Notes under the pieces: generated by a model
What the model was told of the DNA's origin: nothing
Seen by the model: only the letters and a program-made list of their open reading frames with translations
Database searches by the model: none
Shown here: positions 41,243-50,045 of the stretch, in pieces
How positions within the stretch are numbered: position 1 is the stretch's first letter
Layout of the letters: each line of letters begins with the position of its first letter
Assembly (NCBI GenBank): GCA_963799815.1
Contig: CAWCYG010000007.1
Location: 136,541-200,540 of the forward strand
Length of the DNA stretch: 64,000 bases
Source: JBDTSW01 sp963799815
Lineage (GTDB): Bacteria; Actinomycetota; Thermoleophilia; Solirubrobacterales; 70-9
Direction of reading: 5' to 3'
Position numbers and translations under genes: made by a program

Positions 41243-42214
41243 GTGAGCGAGCTCCCTGAAGACGTCCGGATTCGCGAGGTCGGCCCGCGCGATGGCTTTC
41301 AAAACGAGCCGGAGGTGATTCCAACCGCGGAGAAGGTGCGGCTGATCGGCTTGCTCGCCGACGCTGGGCTGCGTCGCATCGAGCTCACATCGTTCGTCCG
41401 GCCCGACGTGATTCCCCAACTCGCCGACGCCGAGGAGGTGCTGGCGGCCTACGACCGCCGAGAGGGGGTCGCCTACTCGGTCCTGATCCCGAACGAACGC
41501 GGCCTCGAGCGGGCCCTCGAACATCGGGATCGCTTCGACGAGGTCAACCTTTTCGTCTCGGCCTCCGAGACCCACAACCGCGAGAACGTCAACCGCTCGG
41601 TGGAGGAATCCCTGGCGGGCCTCGAGGCGACCATCACGATGGCTCGAAGTGCCGGCCTTCGCTGCGAGGGCGTGATCTCGGTTGCCTTCGGCTGCCCGTA
41701 CGAGGGGGAGGTGCCGGTCGAGCGCGTCTTCGGCATCGCCGAGCGCCTTGCCGCGGCGGGGTGCGAGGAGATCGCGTTTGGCGATACGACCGGTATGGCC
41801 AATCCCGACCAGGTCGGCGAGTTCTTCCTTATCGCCCGCAGCCAGCTTCGCGGGGTTGAGCTGACCGCCCACTTCCACAACACGCGAGGCCAGGGGCTCG
41901 CGAACGTCTTCGCGGCGCTCCAGACGGGCATCGATTCATTCGAGTCGTCGTTCGGCGAGTTGGGGGGCTGTCCCGTGCCCCCAGGCTCCACCGGGAACAT
42001 CTCGACCGAGGATCTCGTCTCGATGCTCGAGGAGATGGGCGTCGAGACGGGTGTCGAATTGCCGAAGCTGATCGACGCGTCGAGTGCCGCCCAGGACACG
42101 CTCGGACGCCCTCTTGGCGCCCACGTCCTGCGTGCCGGGCCGGTCGAATGGCGGGGGCGATCGCCCGCTCGTGACATCACGTCGTCGACGCGGCGCAACG
42201 GCCGCCACGCGTAG
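41243..42214 (+). CDS. mvaB: Hydroxymethylglutaryl-CoA lyase-family protein
   Basis: 323-residue TIM-barrel lyase. Metal and catalytic motifs: IREVGPRDGFQNEP, RIELTSFVRPDVIPQLADAEEV, GDTTGMANPDQV, LTAHFHNTRGQGLAN and the active-site loop ELGGCPVPPGSTGNISTEDLV with its cysteine. Splits HMG-CoA to acetyl-CoA and acetoacetate in leucine breakdown; related enzymes act on other hydroxyacyl-CoAs. GTG at 41243 starts at the family's N-terminus. Acetoacetate produced could be used by the acetoacetyl-CoA synthetase further on. Confidence 0.87.
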   Translation: MSELPEDVRIREVGPRDGFQNEPEVIPTAEKVRLIGLLADAGLRRIELTSFVRPDVIPQLADAEEVLAAYDRREGVAYSVLIPNERGLERALEHRDRFDEVNLFVSASETHNRENVNRSVEESLAGLEATITMARSAGLRCEGVISVAFGCPYEGEVPVERVFGIAERLAAAGCEEIAFGDTTGMANPDQVGEFFLIARSQLRGVELTAHFHNTRGQGLANVFAALQTGIDSFESSFGELGGCPVPPGSTGNISTEDLVSMLEEMGVETGVELPKLIDASSAAQDTLGRPLGAHVLRAGPVEWRGRSPARDITSSTRRNGRHA

Positions 42215-42224
42215 GCTTTCCGGG

Positions 42225-42602
42225 ATGCGAAGCGATGCGTTCAGGGCGGCCGCCGAGGCCAAGGACTTCGAGGCGGTCGAAGAGCTGTTCACGGAGGACG
42301 TCACCTTCAGGAGCCCGGCCGTCTTTAAGCCGTACGAGGGTCGCGACGTGCTTCGCTTCATCCTGTCCGCGGTCGTCCAGGTCTTCGAGGACTTCCGCTA
42401 CACCGATCAGATCGAGCAGGGGGACATCGCGACGCTGCTCTTCAGAGCGAGGGTGGGGGAGCGCGAGCTCGACGGCATCGACGTGCTGCGCTTCGCGGAG
42501 GACGATCGCATCCGCGAGCTGACCGTGATGGTGCGTCCGATGAGCGGGCTGCACGCGCTCGCGGAGGCGATGCAGGCGAAGCTCGCACCCGCCGGAAGCT
42601 GA
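42225..42602 (+). CDS. SnoaL/NTF2-like protein
   Basis: 125 residues with the NTF2-like cone-fold pattern: FRAAAEAKDFEAVEELFTEDVTFRSPAVFKPYEGRDVL at the start and DGIDVLRFAEDDRIRELTVMVRPMSGL at the end. Usually small enzymes or ligand-binding proteins. It begins 10 bp after the HMG-CoA-lyase-like gene and ends 9 bp before the 3-hydroxyacyl-CoA dehydrogenase, so it is probably in the same operon. Function not assignable. Confidence 0.72.
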   Translation: MRSDAFRAAAEAKDFEAVEELFTEDVTFRSPAVFKPYEGRDVLRFILSAVVQVFEDFRYTDQIEQGDIATLLFRARVGERELDGIDVLRFAEDDRIRELTVMVRPMSGLHALAEAMQAKLAPAGS

Positions 42603-42611
42603 GCGAAGAGC

Positions 42612-43493
42612 ATGAGCGTTAAAAGCGTTGGAGTCGTCGGCTGTGGCCTCATGGGTCACGGCATCGCGCAGATCTGCGCGCAGGCCGAGATGGACGTGGT
42701 AGTTCGTGAGACCGACCAGGACCGCCTCGACGCCGGGATGGCAAAGATCGCGAAGCAACTCGATCGCGCCGTGGAACGTGGCAAGCTCGAGGGGGCGGCC
42801 GCCGACGCGGTCCGCGCGCGGCTGCATCCGACCACGGACTACTCCGACCTCGCCGACTGCGAGCTCGTGATCGAGGCGATCGTCGAGGACCTAGACGAGA
42901 AGCTCGCGATGTGGCGCGAGCTCGACTCGATCGTGAAGCCGGAGGCGACCTTCGCCTCCAACACTTCATCGCTGTCGGTCGCCGAGCAGGCCGCCGCCAC
43001 GTCACGCCCCGAGCGATTCCTTGGGCTGCACTTCTTCAACCCCGCGCAGGTGATGCCGTTGTTGGAGGTCGTAAAGGCCGAGCGCACCTCCGACGAGGCT
43101 GCTGCCTTGGGCTTTGAACTCGGCGAGAAGCTGCACAAAAAGACGGTCGCGGCGCGCGATAACCGCGGCTTCATCGTCAACCGGCTCCTGGTCCCGTACA
43201 TGCTCGACGCGATGCGCGCTTACGAGGATGGCGTCGGCTCGATCGCCGATATCGACCTCGCCATGAAGGCGGGCGCCAGCCACCCGATGGGCCCGCTCAC
43301 GCTCGCCGACTTCGTGGGGCTCGACACGCTCGCTTCGATCGCGGAGGTCATGCACTCCTTCTATGGCGAGGATCGCTTCGCCGCCCCCACCTCGCTCACC
43401 AAGCTCGTTGAAGCCGGGCATCTCGGCACCAAGACCGGTCGCGGCTTCTACGACTACTCCGGGGAAAAGCCACAGCCCGCCGACCCAAGATGA
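42612..43493 (+). CDS. 3-hydroxybutyryl-CoA dehydrogenase
   Basis: 293-residue enzyme oxidising or reducing 3-hydroxyacyl-CoA with NAD(P). The dinucleotide loop GVVGCGLMGHGIAQ, CELVIEAIVEDLDEK, ASNTSSLSV and the catalytic HFFNP are clear, followed by the C-terminal helical domain with GFIVNRLL and GASHPMGPLTLADFVGLD. It is the short monofunctional type. In the ethylmalonyl-CoA route it could link acetoacetyl-CoA and (S)-3-hydroxybutyryl-CoA. Confidence 0.92.
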   Translation: MSVKSVGVVGCGLMGHGIAQICAQAEMDVVVRETDQDRLDAGMAKIAKQLDRAVERGKLEGAAADAVRARLHPTTDYSDLADCELVIEAIVEDLDEKLAMWRELDSIVKPEATFASNTSSLSVAEQAAATSRPERFLGLHFFNPAQVMPLLEVVKAERTSDEAAALGFELGEKLHKKTVAARDNRGFIVNRLLVPYMLDAMRAYEDGVGSIADIDLAMKAGASHPMGPLTLADFVGLDTLASIAEVMHSFYGEDRFAAPTSLTKLVEAGHLGTKTGRGFYDYSGEKPQPADPR

Positions 43494-43554
43494 GTAGTTC
43501 CGCACCCCCGCGCGCCCGGATGACGCAGGCGCACGCCGCATGGAACTAATCATC
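43489..43554. repeat. 13-bp inverted repeat with 40-nt spacer
   Basis: GATGAGTAGTTCC (43489-43501) and GGAACTAATCATC (43542-43554) pair at 12 of 13 positions. The left arm covers the 3-hydroxybutyryl-CoA dehydrogenase stop. Low GC arms argue against a classical terminator; a regulator site or long hairpin is possible. Confidence 0.5.
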
Positions 43555-43585
43555 TGAACGCGCGGCGGCGTACGCTGAGCAGCCC

Positions 43586-44359
43586 ATGGATCGAGAGTCT
43601 TTAGAGCGAATCCGGACCACGACCTTCACGGTCGCAAGGCGCGGCTATGACAAGCGGGAGGTCGACCGCTTCCTCACCCGCCTCGCCGACTGGCTCGAGA
43701 GCGGCGGGGGCGACGAGGAGCGCTCGCAGGTGGTCCGCGACGAGCTCACGCGCATCGCCGAGCAGACCGCAAAGATCCTCACCGACGCACACGAGGTCGC
43801 CGAGACCCTGCGTTCGGAGGGGGAGATGGACGCAACCAACGTTCGCTCCGAGGCTGACGCCTATGCCGAGCGCGTGCGCATCGAGGCCGACGAGTACTCG
43901 AAGGAGCAGCGTGCTGAAGCAGACGCGTACGTGGCCCGGGCTCGCACCGAAGCGCAGGAGGAGACCGCCGAGATGCGCGACACGGCGGAGCGCGACAGCC
44001 TGCAGCTTGCCGAGGAGGTGGCCCGTCGCCGGCGAGGGCTGGACGATGAGATCCAAGAGCTCGAGGAGCGACGCGAGGCGGTCATCGAGGAGATGCAGCG
44101 CCTCTCCAGCCAGCTGGCCGGAACGGCGAGCGAGCACCTCCCGCCGCCCGAGCCGGCGACCGAGCCCGACTTCGAGCTTGGCGTGAGTGAGGAGGAGGAG
44201 CTCGTCGAGCTCGCAGGCGACGAGCCGCTCGAGGCGGAGGAGGCCGAGTTCGAGGAATACGAGGATGAAGTCGAGGACGATGCCGCCGCCGAGGCCAGTG
44301 GCGAGACGGTCGAGTGGGATATCGAGAGCGAGCTGGAGGAGGAGCCCCCAGCCCGATGA
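43586..44359 (+). CDS. DivIVA/Wag31-like coiled-coil protein
   Basis: 257 residues. The N-terminal lipid-binding DivIVA motif is TFTVARRGYDKREVDRFLTRL (about 13-33). A long coiled coil follows (about 50-180), then an acidic tail (180-257; EEAEFEEYEDEVEDDAAAE). Such proteins mark curved membrane, poles and division sites and recruit wall-synthesis enzymes. The stop overlaps the ATG of the carboxyltransferase gene (ATGA), so the two are translationally coupled. Confidence 0.85.
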   Translation: MDRESLERIRTTTFTVARRGYDKREVDRFLTRLADWLESGGGDEERSQVVRDELTRIAEQTAKILTDAHEVAETLRSEGEMDATNVRSEADAYAERVRIEADEYSKEQRAEADAYVARARTEAQEETAEMRDTAERDSLQLAEEVARRRRGLDDEIQELEERREAVIEEMQRLSSQLAGTASEHLPPPEPATEPDFELGVSEEEELVELAGDEPLEAEEAEFEEYEDEVEDDAAAEASGETVEWDIESELEEEPPAR

Positions 44360-45894
44360 GCGAGACCCGCGAGGGCGCCGACTTTCAGCGCGCGCTCGAC
44401 GCCGCCTTCGCGGGTGGCCCCGAGCGACATCACCAAAAGACTGCCGACCAGGGCAAGCTGCCCGTCCGCGAGCGCCTCGCCCGGCTCGTGGATCCCGCGT
44501 CGTTCGCCGAGGAGGGCCTGCTTGCGAACTGGGAGCAGGAGGGCCTGGGGGCCGACGGGGTGGTCACCGGGCTGGCCCTGATCGGGGGACGCAAGGTCGC
44601 CGTCATCGCCAACGACCCCACCGTGAAGGCGGGCTCATGGGGACCGAAGACCGTCGAGAAGATCCTGCGCGTTCAAGAGCGCGCCTTGGCTCTCGAGATC
44701 CCGCTCGTCTATCTGATCGACTCAGCTGGCGCTCGGATCACGGACCAGGTGCGCATGTTCCCGGGTCGCCGCGGCGCCGGGCGGATCTTCCACAACGAGG
44801 TGAAGCTCTCCGGCCGCGTCCCCCAGGTGTGCCTGCTCTTCGGTCCCTCGGCGGCGGGCGGCGCCTACATCCCGGCCTTCTGCGACGTGGTGATCATGCG
44901 CGACGGCAACGCCTCCATGTACCTCGGCTCCCCGCGGATGGCCGAGGTGGTGATCGGCGAGCGGGTCTCGTTGGAGGAGATGGGCGGCGCCAAGATGCAC
45001 ACCGCAGTCTCCGGATGCGGTCACTTTCTCGCCGCGACCGACTCCGACGCCATCGACGTGGCCCGGCGCTACCTCTCATACATGCCTGCGAACTGGCGAG
45101 AGCTGGCGCCTGCGGCTCCCCCCGCCGAGCCCGGCTCGGAGCGCGGCGTTGGCGAGATCGTGCCGACCGACCCGAAAACGCCCTTCGATGCGAAGGAGCT
45201 GATCGACGCCGTCGCTGATGCGGACTCCTTCTGCGAGGTCCACGCCCGCTGGGCCAAGGAGATCGTCGTCGGTTACGCCCGACTGGATGGACGTGCAGTC
45301 GGCATCGTCGCCAACCAGCCCAGGTTCAAGGGGGGAGTGCTGTTCGTCGACTCGGCGGACAAGGCCGCGCGGTTCATCGCCACCTGCAACGCGTTCAACC
45401 TGCCGCTGCTGTTCCTGGCCGACGTTCCCGGGTTCATGATCGGCACCGACGTCGAGCGCCAGGGGATCATCCGCCATGGCGCGAAAATGATCTCGGCGGT
45501 GAGCGAAGCCACGGTGCCGAAGATCTCGGTGATCGTTCGCAAGGCGTACGGCGCCGGCCTCTACGCTATGGCGGGCCCCGCCTTCGAGCCCGACTGTTGC
45601 ATCGCGCTCCCGACCGCATCGATCGCGGTGATGGGGCCCGAGGCGGCGATCAACGCCGTTTTCTTCAACGAGATCCAGGCGATCGACGACGAGGCGGAGC
45701 GCGAGCGATTCGTAGCCGAGAAGCGCCGCTCCTACTCGGCCGACATCGACATCCTCCATCTCGCCTCTGAGCTCGTGGTCGACGCGGTGATCGAGCCTGA
45801 CGACCTTCGCGGGGAGCTGATCAGGCGCTTCGCGTTCGCCGAGTCGAAGGATCGCCGCTTCTCAGAGCGCCGCAACCCGGTTACCCCGGCCTGA
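44356..45894 (+). CDS. pccB: Acyl-CoA carboxylase carboxyltransferase subunit (PccB/AccD type)
   Basis: 512-residue biotin-dependent carboxyltransferase transferring CO2 from carboxybiotin to an acyl-CoA. Crotonase-fold halves carry IDSAGARITDQVRMFPGRRG, FGPSAAGGAYIPAFCDVVIM, LADVPGFMIGTDVERQGIIRHGAKM and MAGPAFEPDCCIALPTASIAVMGPEAA. Substrate could be propionyl-CoA, acetyl-CoA or methylcrotonyl-CoA; propionyl-CoA would fit the output of mcl. No biotin carboxylase gene is in the window. ATG 44356 overlaps the DivIVA gene stop. Confidence 0.88.
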   Translation: MSETREGADFQRALDAAFAGGPERHHQKTADQGKLPVRERLARLVDPASFAEEGLLANWEQEGLGADGVVTGLALIGGRKVAVIANDPTVKAGSWGPKTVEKILRVQERALALEIPLVYLIDSAGARITDQVRMFPGRRGAGRIFHNEVKLSGRVPQVCLLFGPSAAGGAYIPAFCDVVIMRDGNASMYLGSPRMAEVVIGERVSLEEMGGAKMHTAVSGCGHFLAATDSDAIDVARRYLSYMPANWRELAPAAPPAEPGSERGVGEIVPTDPKTPFDAKELIDAVADADSFCEVHARWAKEIVVGYARLDGRAVGIVANQPRFKGGVLFVDSADKAARFIATCNAFNLPLLFLADVPGFMIGTDVERQGIIRHGAKMISAVSEATVPKISVIVRKAYGAGLYAMAGPAFEPDCCIALPTASIAVMGPEAAINAVFFNEIQAIDDEAERERFVAEKRRSYSADIDILHLASELVVDAVIEPDDLRGELIRRFAFAESKDRRFSERRNPVTPA

Positions 45895-45898
45895 TCCG

Positions 45899-46550
45899 AT
45901 GGGCGGGCTCGCCGTCGTCGGCGGCAACGCGACCGCGGGCATCGCCCTCGACGGCGCTCGATGGCTCGCCATCGATCGACACCGAGGGGACGGCGGCTAC
46001 ACGCTCCCTCACGCGATCGATCACGAGGCGAACATGCACGCGGCTGGCGGAGGCCGGTTGCGATCGCGTGCTCGGGATTGGATCGGTGGGCGGTCTGCAT
46101 CCCCAGCTCGGGCCCGGCACCTTCCTCTGTCCCGACGACTTCATCGCGCTTGGCGGGACTCCAACCTCCCGGTCCGGCCTCGAGGCTCACGAGGTCCACG
46201 GATTCAGTCAGGGATGGCGTGGGCAGGTGGTAGAGGCCTGGGCGTCGGTCGCTGCCGCCCAGCTGGTGGACGGAGGCACCTATTGGCAGACGCTGGGGCC
46301 ACGGCTCGAAACGCCGGCCGAGGTGCGGGCCATCGCCCGTGACGCCGACGTGGTCGGGATGACCATCGGCTCGGAGTGCGTGGTGGCCTCGGAGCTCGGC
46401 TTGGCGTATGCGGCGGTGTGCGTGGTCGTCAACTACGCCAATGGAGTGGGCGACGAGGAACTGGCGATGAGCGAGGTCGAGCGAGGCGCCGAGGCGACGC
46501 GGGAGCCGCTCCGCCAGGCCCTCGAGAGGGTGCTTCCCGCTCTCGCGTAG
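45899..46550 (+). pseudogene. Nucleoside phosphorylase (probable methylthioinosine/MTA phosphorylase), frameshifted
   Basis: Phosphorolytic cleavage of a purine nucleoside in the methylthioadenosine family. The first frame gives GGLAVVGGNATAGIALDGA and YTLPHAIDHEANMHA. At 46042-46043 an extra G moves the rest into the next frame, which continues CDRVLGIGSVGGLHPQLGPGTF, ETPAEVRAIARDADVVGMTIGSECVVASELGL and CVVVNYANGVG. Joined, about 216 residues, close to full family length. The next gene is an MTA/SAH deaminase, which makes methylthioinosine, so an MTI phosphorylase is favoured over MTAP. Confidence 0.72.
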
Positions 46551-46559
46551 GCTCAATTG

Positions 46560-47822
46560 ATGGGACTCGCGGTAAAGGACGCTCGCCTCGGCGACGTCAC
46601 CGTGGGCCTGCGCTGTGACGACGGGGAGATCGCGGAGCTGGGGGAGGGGGTCGAGCCCAAGGAGGGCGATGAGATCATCGACGGCTCGGGCCTCGCGCTC
46701 GTGCCCGGCCTCATCAACGGCCACACCCACGCCGGGATGACGCTGTTTCGCGGTTACGCGGACGACCTCCCGCTGATGGAATGGCTCGAGGACAAGATCT
46801 GGCCCGTTGAGAAGCGAATGGTCGACGAGGACGTCTACTGGGGCACGCGCCTCGCGTGCCTCGAGATGATCCGCACCGGGACGACCTCGTTCTGGGACAT
46901 GTACTGGCACGCCCACGCCGCGGCGCGAGCGGTGGAAGATGCCGGCATCCGCGCGGTGACAGCGGCACCGCTGATCGACGACAACGATCCCGCCAAGTCC
47001 AAGCGCGCCTGTTCGGACGCGGATCGAAGCCTCGAGCAGATCGCCGACGCGGGCGGATCGATGGCCCGGCCCGGCTTCGCGCCCCACGCGATCTACTCAC
47101 TCTCAGAGAACTCGCTTCGCTGGGTGGCCGAGCGCGCTGCCGAGCTCGGCGTTCCCGTGCAGATCCATCTCTCGGAGACGGAGAAGGAGGTGGATGACTG
47201 CATGGCCGAGCACGGCGTGCGTCCAGCCGAGTGGCTCGATCGCTGCGGGCTCCTGGGCCCGAGCGTCGTGCTCGCTCACGGCGTCTGGCTCAGCGAGAGC
47301 GAGCTGGAGCTGATCGCGAGGCGGGGCGCCACCGTCGTCACGAACCCGGTCGCGAACATGAAGCTCGCGGTCGGTGGCGTCTTCCCCTATAGCGCCGCTC
47401 GCGAGCGAGGCGTCGAGGTGGGCCTCGGTACGGATGGCCCCGGCTCCAACAACTCCCTCGACCTGCTCTCCGACGCGAAGACCTTCGCGCTGATCCAAAA
47501 GCACGTTGCGGGTGACCCGGCGCAAGTCACAGCCGGTGAGACGCTCGCGATCGCCACCGGGCGCTGCTCGCGCCTGCTCGGAGGCGCTGAGCTCGAGCCC
47601 GGCGGACGCGCTGATTTTCTCCTCGTTCGCGCCGGAGCGCCCGAGATGGAGCCGGGCGAGCTGGGCGCGAACCTGATCTACGCGGCGAGCGGCTCGATCG
47701 TCGATACCACGGTGGTGGCTGGGCGGGTGTTGATGAGCGGGGGCGTGATCGAGGGCGCCGAGGAGGTCGTTGCGAAAGCCCGCGAGCGCGCCGAAGGCCT
47801 GGGCCTCGCTCAGGCCGCTTGA
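46560..47822 (+). CDS. mtaD: Methylthioadenosine/S-adenosylhomocysteine deaminase
   Basis: 420-residue amidohydrolase deaminating MTA or SAH to the inosine form. Metal ligands: LINGHTHAGMTLFRG (HTH near 58), VQIHLSETEKEVDD, VLAHGVWLSESELEL and GLGTDGPGSNNSLDL (metal Asp). A small beta domain wraps both ends, ending with a typical IVDTTVVAGRVLMSGG. ATG 46560 preferred over an in-frame TTG at 46557. Pairs with the preceding phosphorylase for salvage of SAM by-products. Confidence 0.9.
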   Translation: MGLAVKDARLGDVTVGLRCDDGEIAELGEGVEPKEGDEIIDGSGLALVPGLINGHTHAGMTLFRGYADDLPLMEWLEDKIWPVEKRMVDEDVYWGTRLACLEMIRTGTTSFWDMYWHAHAAARAVEDAGIRAVTAAPLIDDNDPAKSKRACSDADRSLEQIADAGGSMARPGFAPHAIYSLSENSLRWVAERAAELGVPVQIHLSETEKEVDDCMAEHGVRPAEWLDRCGLLGPSVVLAHGVWLSESELELIARRGATVVTNPVANMKLAVGGVFPYSAARERGVEVGLGTDGPGSNNSLDLLSDAKTFALIQKHVAGDPAQVTAGETLAIATGRCSRLLGGAELEPGGRADFLLVRAGAPEMEPGELGANLIYAASGSIVDTTVVAGRVLMSGGVIEGAEEVVAKARERAEGLGLAQAA

Positions 47823-49030
47823 AGCGTTCGCGCCCTCAGTGCCAGCGTGAGCTCGATGCGGGCCACGGGATCGTCGAGCGCGTCCCCCAGGATCTCGCGC
47901 AGCTGCCTGAGGCGATAGCGGACCGTCTGCACGTGCACGTGCAGGCGCTCGGCCGTCAGGCGGGCGTCGCCGTGGCAATCGAGCCAGGCGGCAAGGGTCT
48001 CCTCCAGCCGCGCACGCCTGCCGATGGGAAGCTCCGAGAGCGGGCCGAGACCGCGCGCGACCAGATCTCCGGCGAGCGCCTCGTCGCCCAACAGCAGCAG
48101 GTCGAGCAGTCGCTCGTCGGCCACAGCGAGGCCACGTTCGTTGGCGACCCCCAAGACGAGGCGGGCGCTGCGCGCGGATCGCGGTGCCTCTCGCCAGGCG
48201 GTGGCGTGGCCGAGGCCGCCACGCTCGTCGCCGAGCGCGCGCTCGATCTCGCCCCGGCGACCGGGCCCGTCGGGATCGGGGACAACGGCGACGGGCGCAC
48301 CCTCCAGCTCACCCAGGAGAGATCCAACCGGCAGCCGCGCGGCAACGCTGCCGGGACGCTCGGGCTCGAGCGCGACCACGGCCACCCGCCGCGGTAGCTT
48401 CCAATCAGCGTCCTGGGCAGCGGCCTCGATGGCCTCAGTTGATGCCGGCGGGTCGCGGAGCAAGAGGTCGACCAGGCGGCGGCGCCGCGCCTCGAGCTCC
48501 GAGAGGACCATCGACTGCTCGCGGGCGTAGCCCTCCGCCGAGGCGGCCGAGATCTCGTCGATGTAGGCGAAGATCGCCTCGGCCAGCGTGTAGAGCGAGC
48601 GCGGGTCGAGCCCGGCACGATCCCCCGCGTCGGCGAGGCCGCGCCAGGCGACCTGGGCGCCGGCGCGGTAGGCGGTGAGCAGCGCGTCGAGGCTGCGGCC
48701 CACCCGATACTCGCCGCGCCCGAACTCGAAGTAGATCTCACGCTCGGGCGGCCGCGCATCCGAGCCGGTGACGACGAGCTCGACGAACCCCTCGAGCGCC
48801 TGACGCACACCCAGGCGAACGTTCTCCTCCACACCGCTCGAGTACTCCGGGACCGCCGCCTCGACGGCGCCGATCACCTCGTCGACGAGGCCCGGGAGGG
48901 CGGGGCGGAGGGCGTCGGCCAGCGCCGGATCGAGCTCGCGCCAGGCGGGATGCAGGCGTGCGAGCGGCCCGTTGTCCGTAGATTTGTGCGATTGCGCAAT
49001 TTTCGGCATCCAACTCTTGCCAGACAGCAT
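47810..49030 (-). CDS. PucR/CdaR-family transcriptional regulator
   Basis: 406 residues. N-terminal helical region (LHPAWRELDPALADALRP..., YFEFGRGEYRVGRSLDALLTAYRAGAQVAWRGL), a variable middle GGDEF-like region and a C-terminal HTH (WLDCHGDARLTAERLHVHVQTVRYRLRQLREILGD) that defines the PucR family. It diverges from a fatty-acid desaturase with 36 bp between starts, so it probably controls membrane-lipid desaturation. Convergent overlap of 13 bp with mtaD. Confidence 0.85.
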   Translation of the reverse strand: MLSGKSWMPKIAQSHKSTDNGPLARLHPAWRELDPALADALRPALPGLVDEVIGAVEAAVPEYSSGVEENVRLGVRQALEGFVELVVTGSDARPPEREIYFEFGRGEYRVGRSLDALLTAYRAGAQVAWRGLADAGDRAGLDPRSLYTLAEAIFAYIDEISAASAEGYAREQSMVLSELEARRRRLVDLLLRDPPASTEAIEAAAQDADWKLPRRVAVVALEPERPGSVAARLPVGSLLGELEGAPVAVVPDPDGPGRRGEIERALGDERGGLGHATAWREAPRSARSARLVLGVANERGLAVADERLLDLLLLGDEALAGDLVARGLGPLSELPIGRRARLEETLAAWLDCHGDARLTAERLHVHVQTVRYRLRQLREILGDALDDPVARIELTLALRARTLQAA

Positions 49031-49066
49031 AGAGCGGTTTCTGATTTAGCCGTACGCTCAAGTCCC

Positions 49067-49990
49067 ATGCATGAGATGAGCAGAGTCGAGAAGACCGCAA
49101 ACCTGTTGGCCGTGGTGCTGCCCTTCGTGGCCACGCTCGCGGCGATCCCGCTGCTCTGGAACAGCGCGGTGAACTGGACCGATCTCGGGATCCTGGTCGT
49201 GATGTACCTGCTCACGGCCTTCGGGATCACCATCGGTTATCACCGCCTCCTCACGCATCGCGCCTTCGATACGCCCAAGCCGATGCGCTACGGCTTGGCG
49301 ATCCTTGGCTCGATGGCCGTGCAGGGCTCGGTCATCGCCTGGGTGGCCGACCACCGCAAGCATCACGCCTTCTCCGACGAGGACGGCGACCCCCACTCGC
49401 CGCACGTCGGGCATGGCTCCGGCGTCGCCGGCGTCATTCGCGGCCTCTGGCACGCGCACGTCGGCTGGCTCATGGATGGCCACGGCCGCGCCGACTGGTA
49501 CCGCTTCGCCCCCGACCTGATGGACGACCCGGGCATGCGCCGCATCAATCGCGCCTTCCCGGCGCTGGTCGGCCTCACGCTCCTGATCCCGTTCGCCGCC
49601 GGCTGGCTCATCTCGGGCTCGATCATCGGCGGCCTGACGGGTCTGCTCTGGGGCGGGTTCGTGCGGATCTTCTTCGTCCACCACATCACCTGGAGCATCA
49701 ACTCCGTCTGCCACTTCATGGGTACGCGCCGCTTCGTCACCCCGGACGAGTCGCGCAATGTCTTCTGGCTCTCCGTGCTCTCGCTCGGCGAGTCCTGGCA
49801 CCACAACCACCACGCCTTCCCCCGGGCGGCCGTCCAGGGCCTGCGCTGGTGGGAGATCGACATCTCCGGGCTGGTGATCGGTGGCCTGGAGAGGGTCGGG
49901 CTCGCCAGCAACGTCGTGCGGATCAGCCCTGAGCGCCAAGAACAGCGCCGCACCGCCGGCGTCCGCCAGGTCTCGCTCGCACGGGACTAG
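49067..49990 (+). CDS. Delta-9 acyl-lipid/acyl-CoA fatty acid desaturase
   Basis: 307-residue integral membrane di-iron desaturase. Three histidine boxes are HRLLTHR (about 61-67), HRKHH (about 97-101) and HNHHAF (about 247-252). Hydrophobic segments at about 10-45, 75-95 and 165-215. Introduces a double bond in acyl chains at the membrane. The ATG at 49067 sits 36 bp from the divergent PucR regulator; a second ATG at 49076 is possible. Confidence 0.92.
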   Translation: MHEMSRVEKTANLLAVVLPFVATLAAIPLLWNSAVNWTDLGILVVMYLLTAFGITIGYHRLLTHRAFDTPKPMRYGLAILGSMAVQGSVIAWVADHRKHHAFSDEDGDPHSPHVGHGSGVAGVIRGLWHAHVGWLMDGHGRADWYRFAPDLMDDPGMRRINRAFPALVGLTLLIPFAAGWLISGSIIGGLTGLLWGGFVRIFFVHHITWSINSVCHFMGTRRFVTPDESRNVFWLSVLSLGESWHHNHHAFPRAAVQGLRWWEIDISGLVIGGLERVGLASNVVRISPERQEQRRTAGVRQVSLARD

Positions 49991-50045
49991 CGGCGCAGCC
50001 GGCTTCCCCGCTCTGCGCGATTTTCACTAGTAGCCTCCAGGCCTG

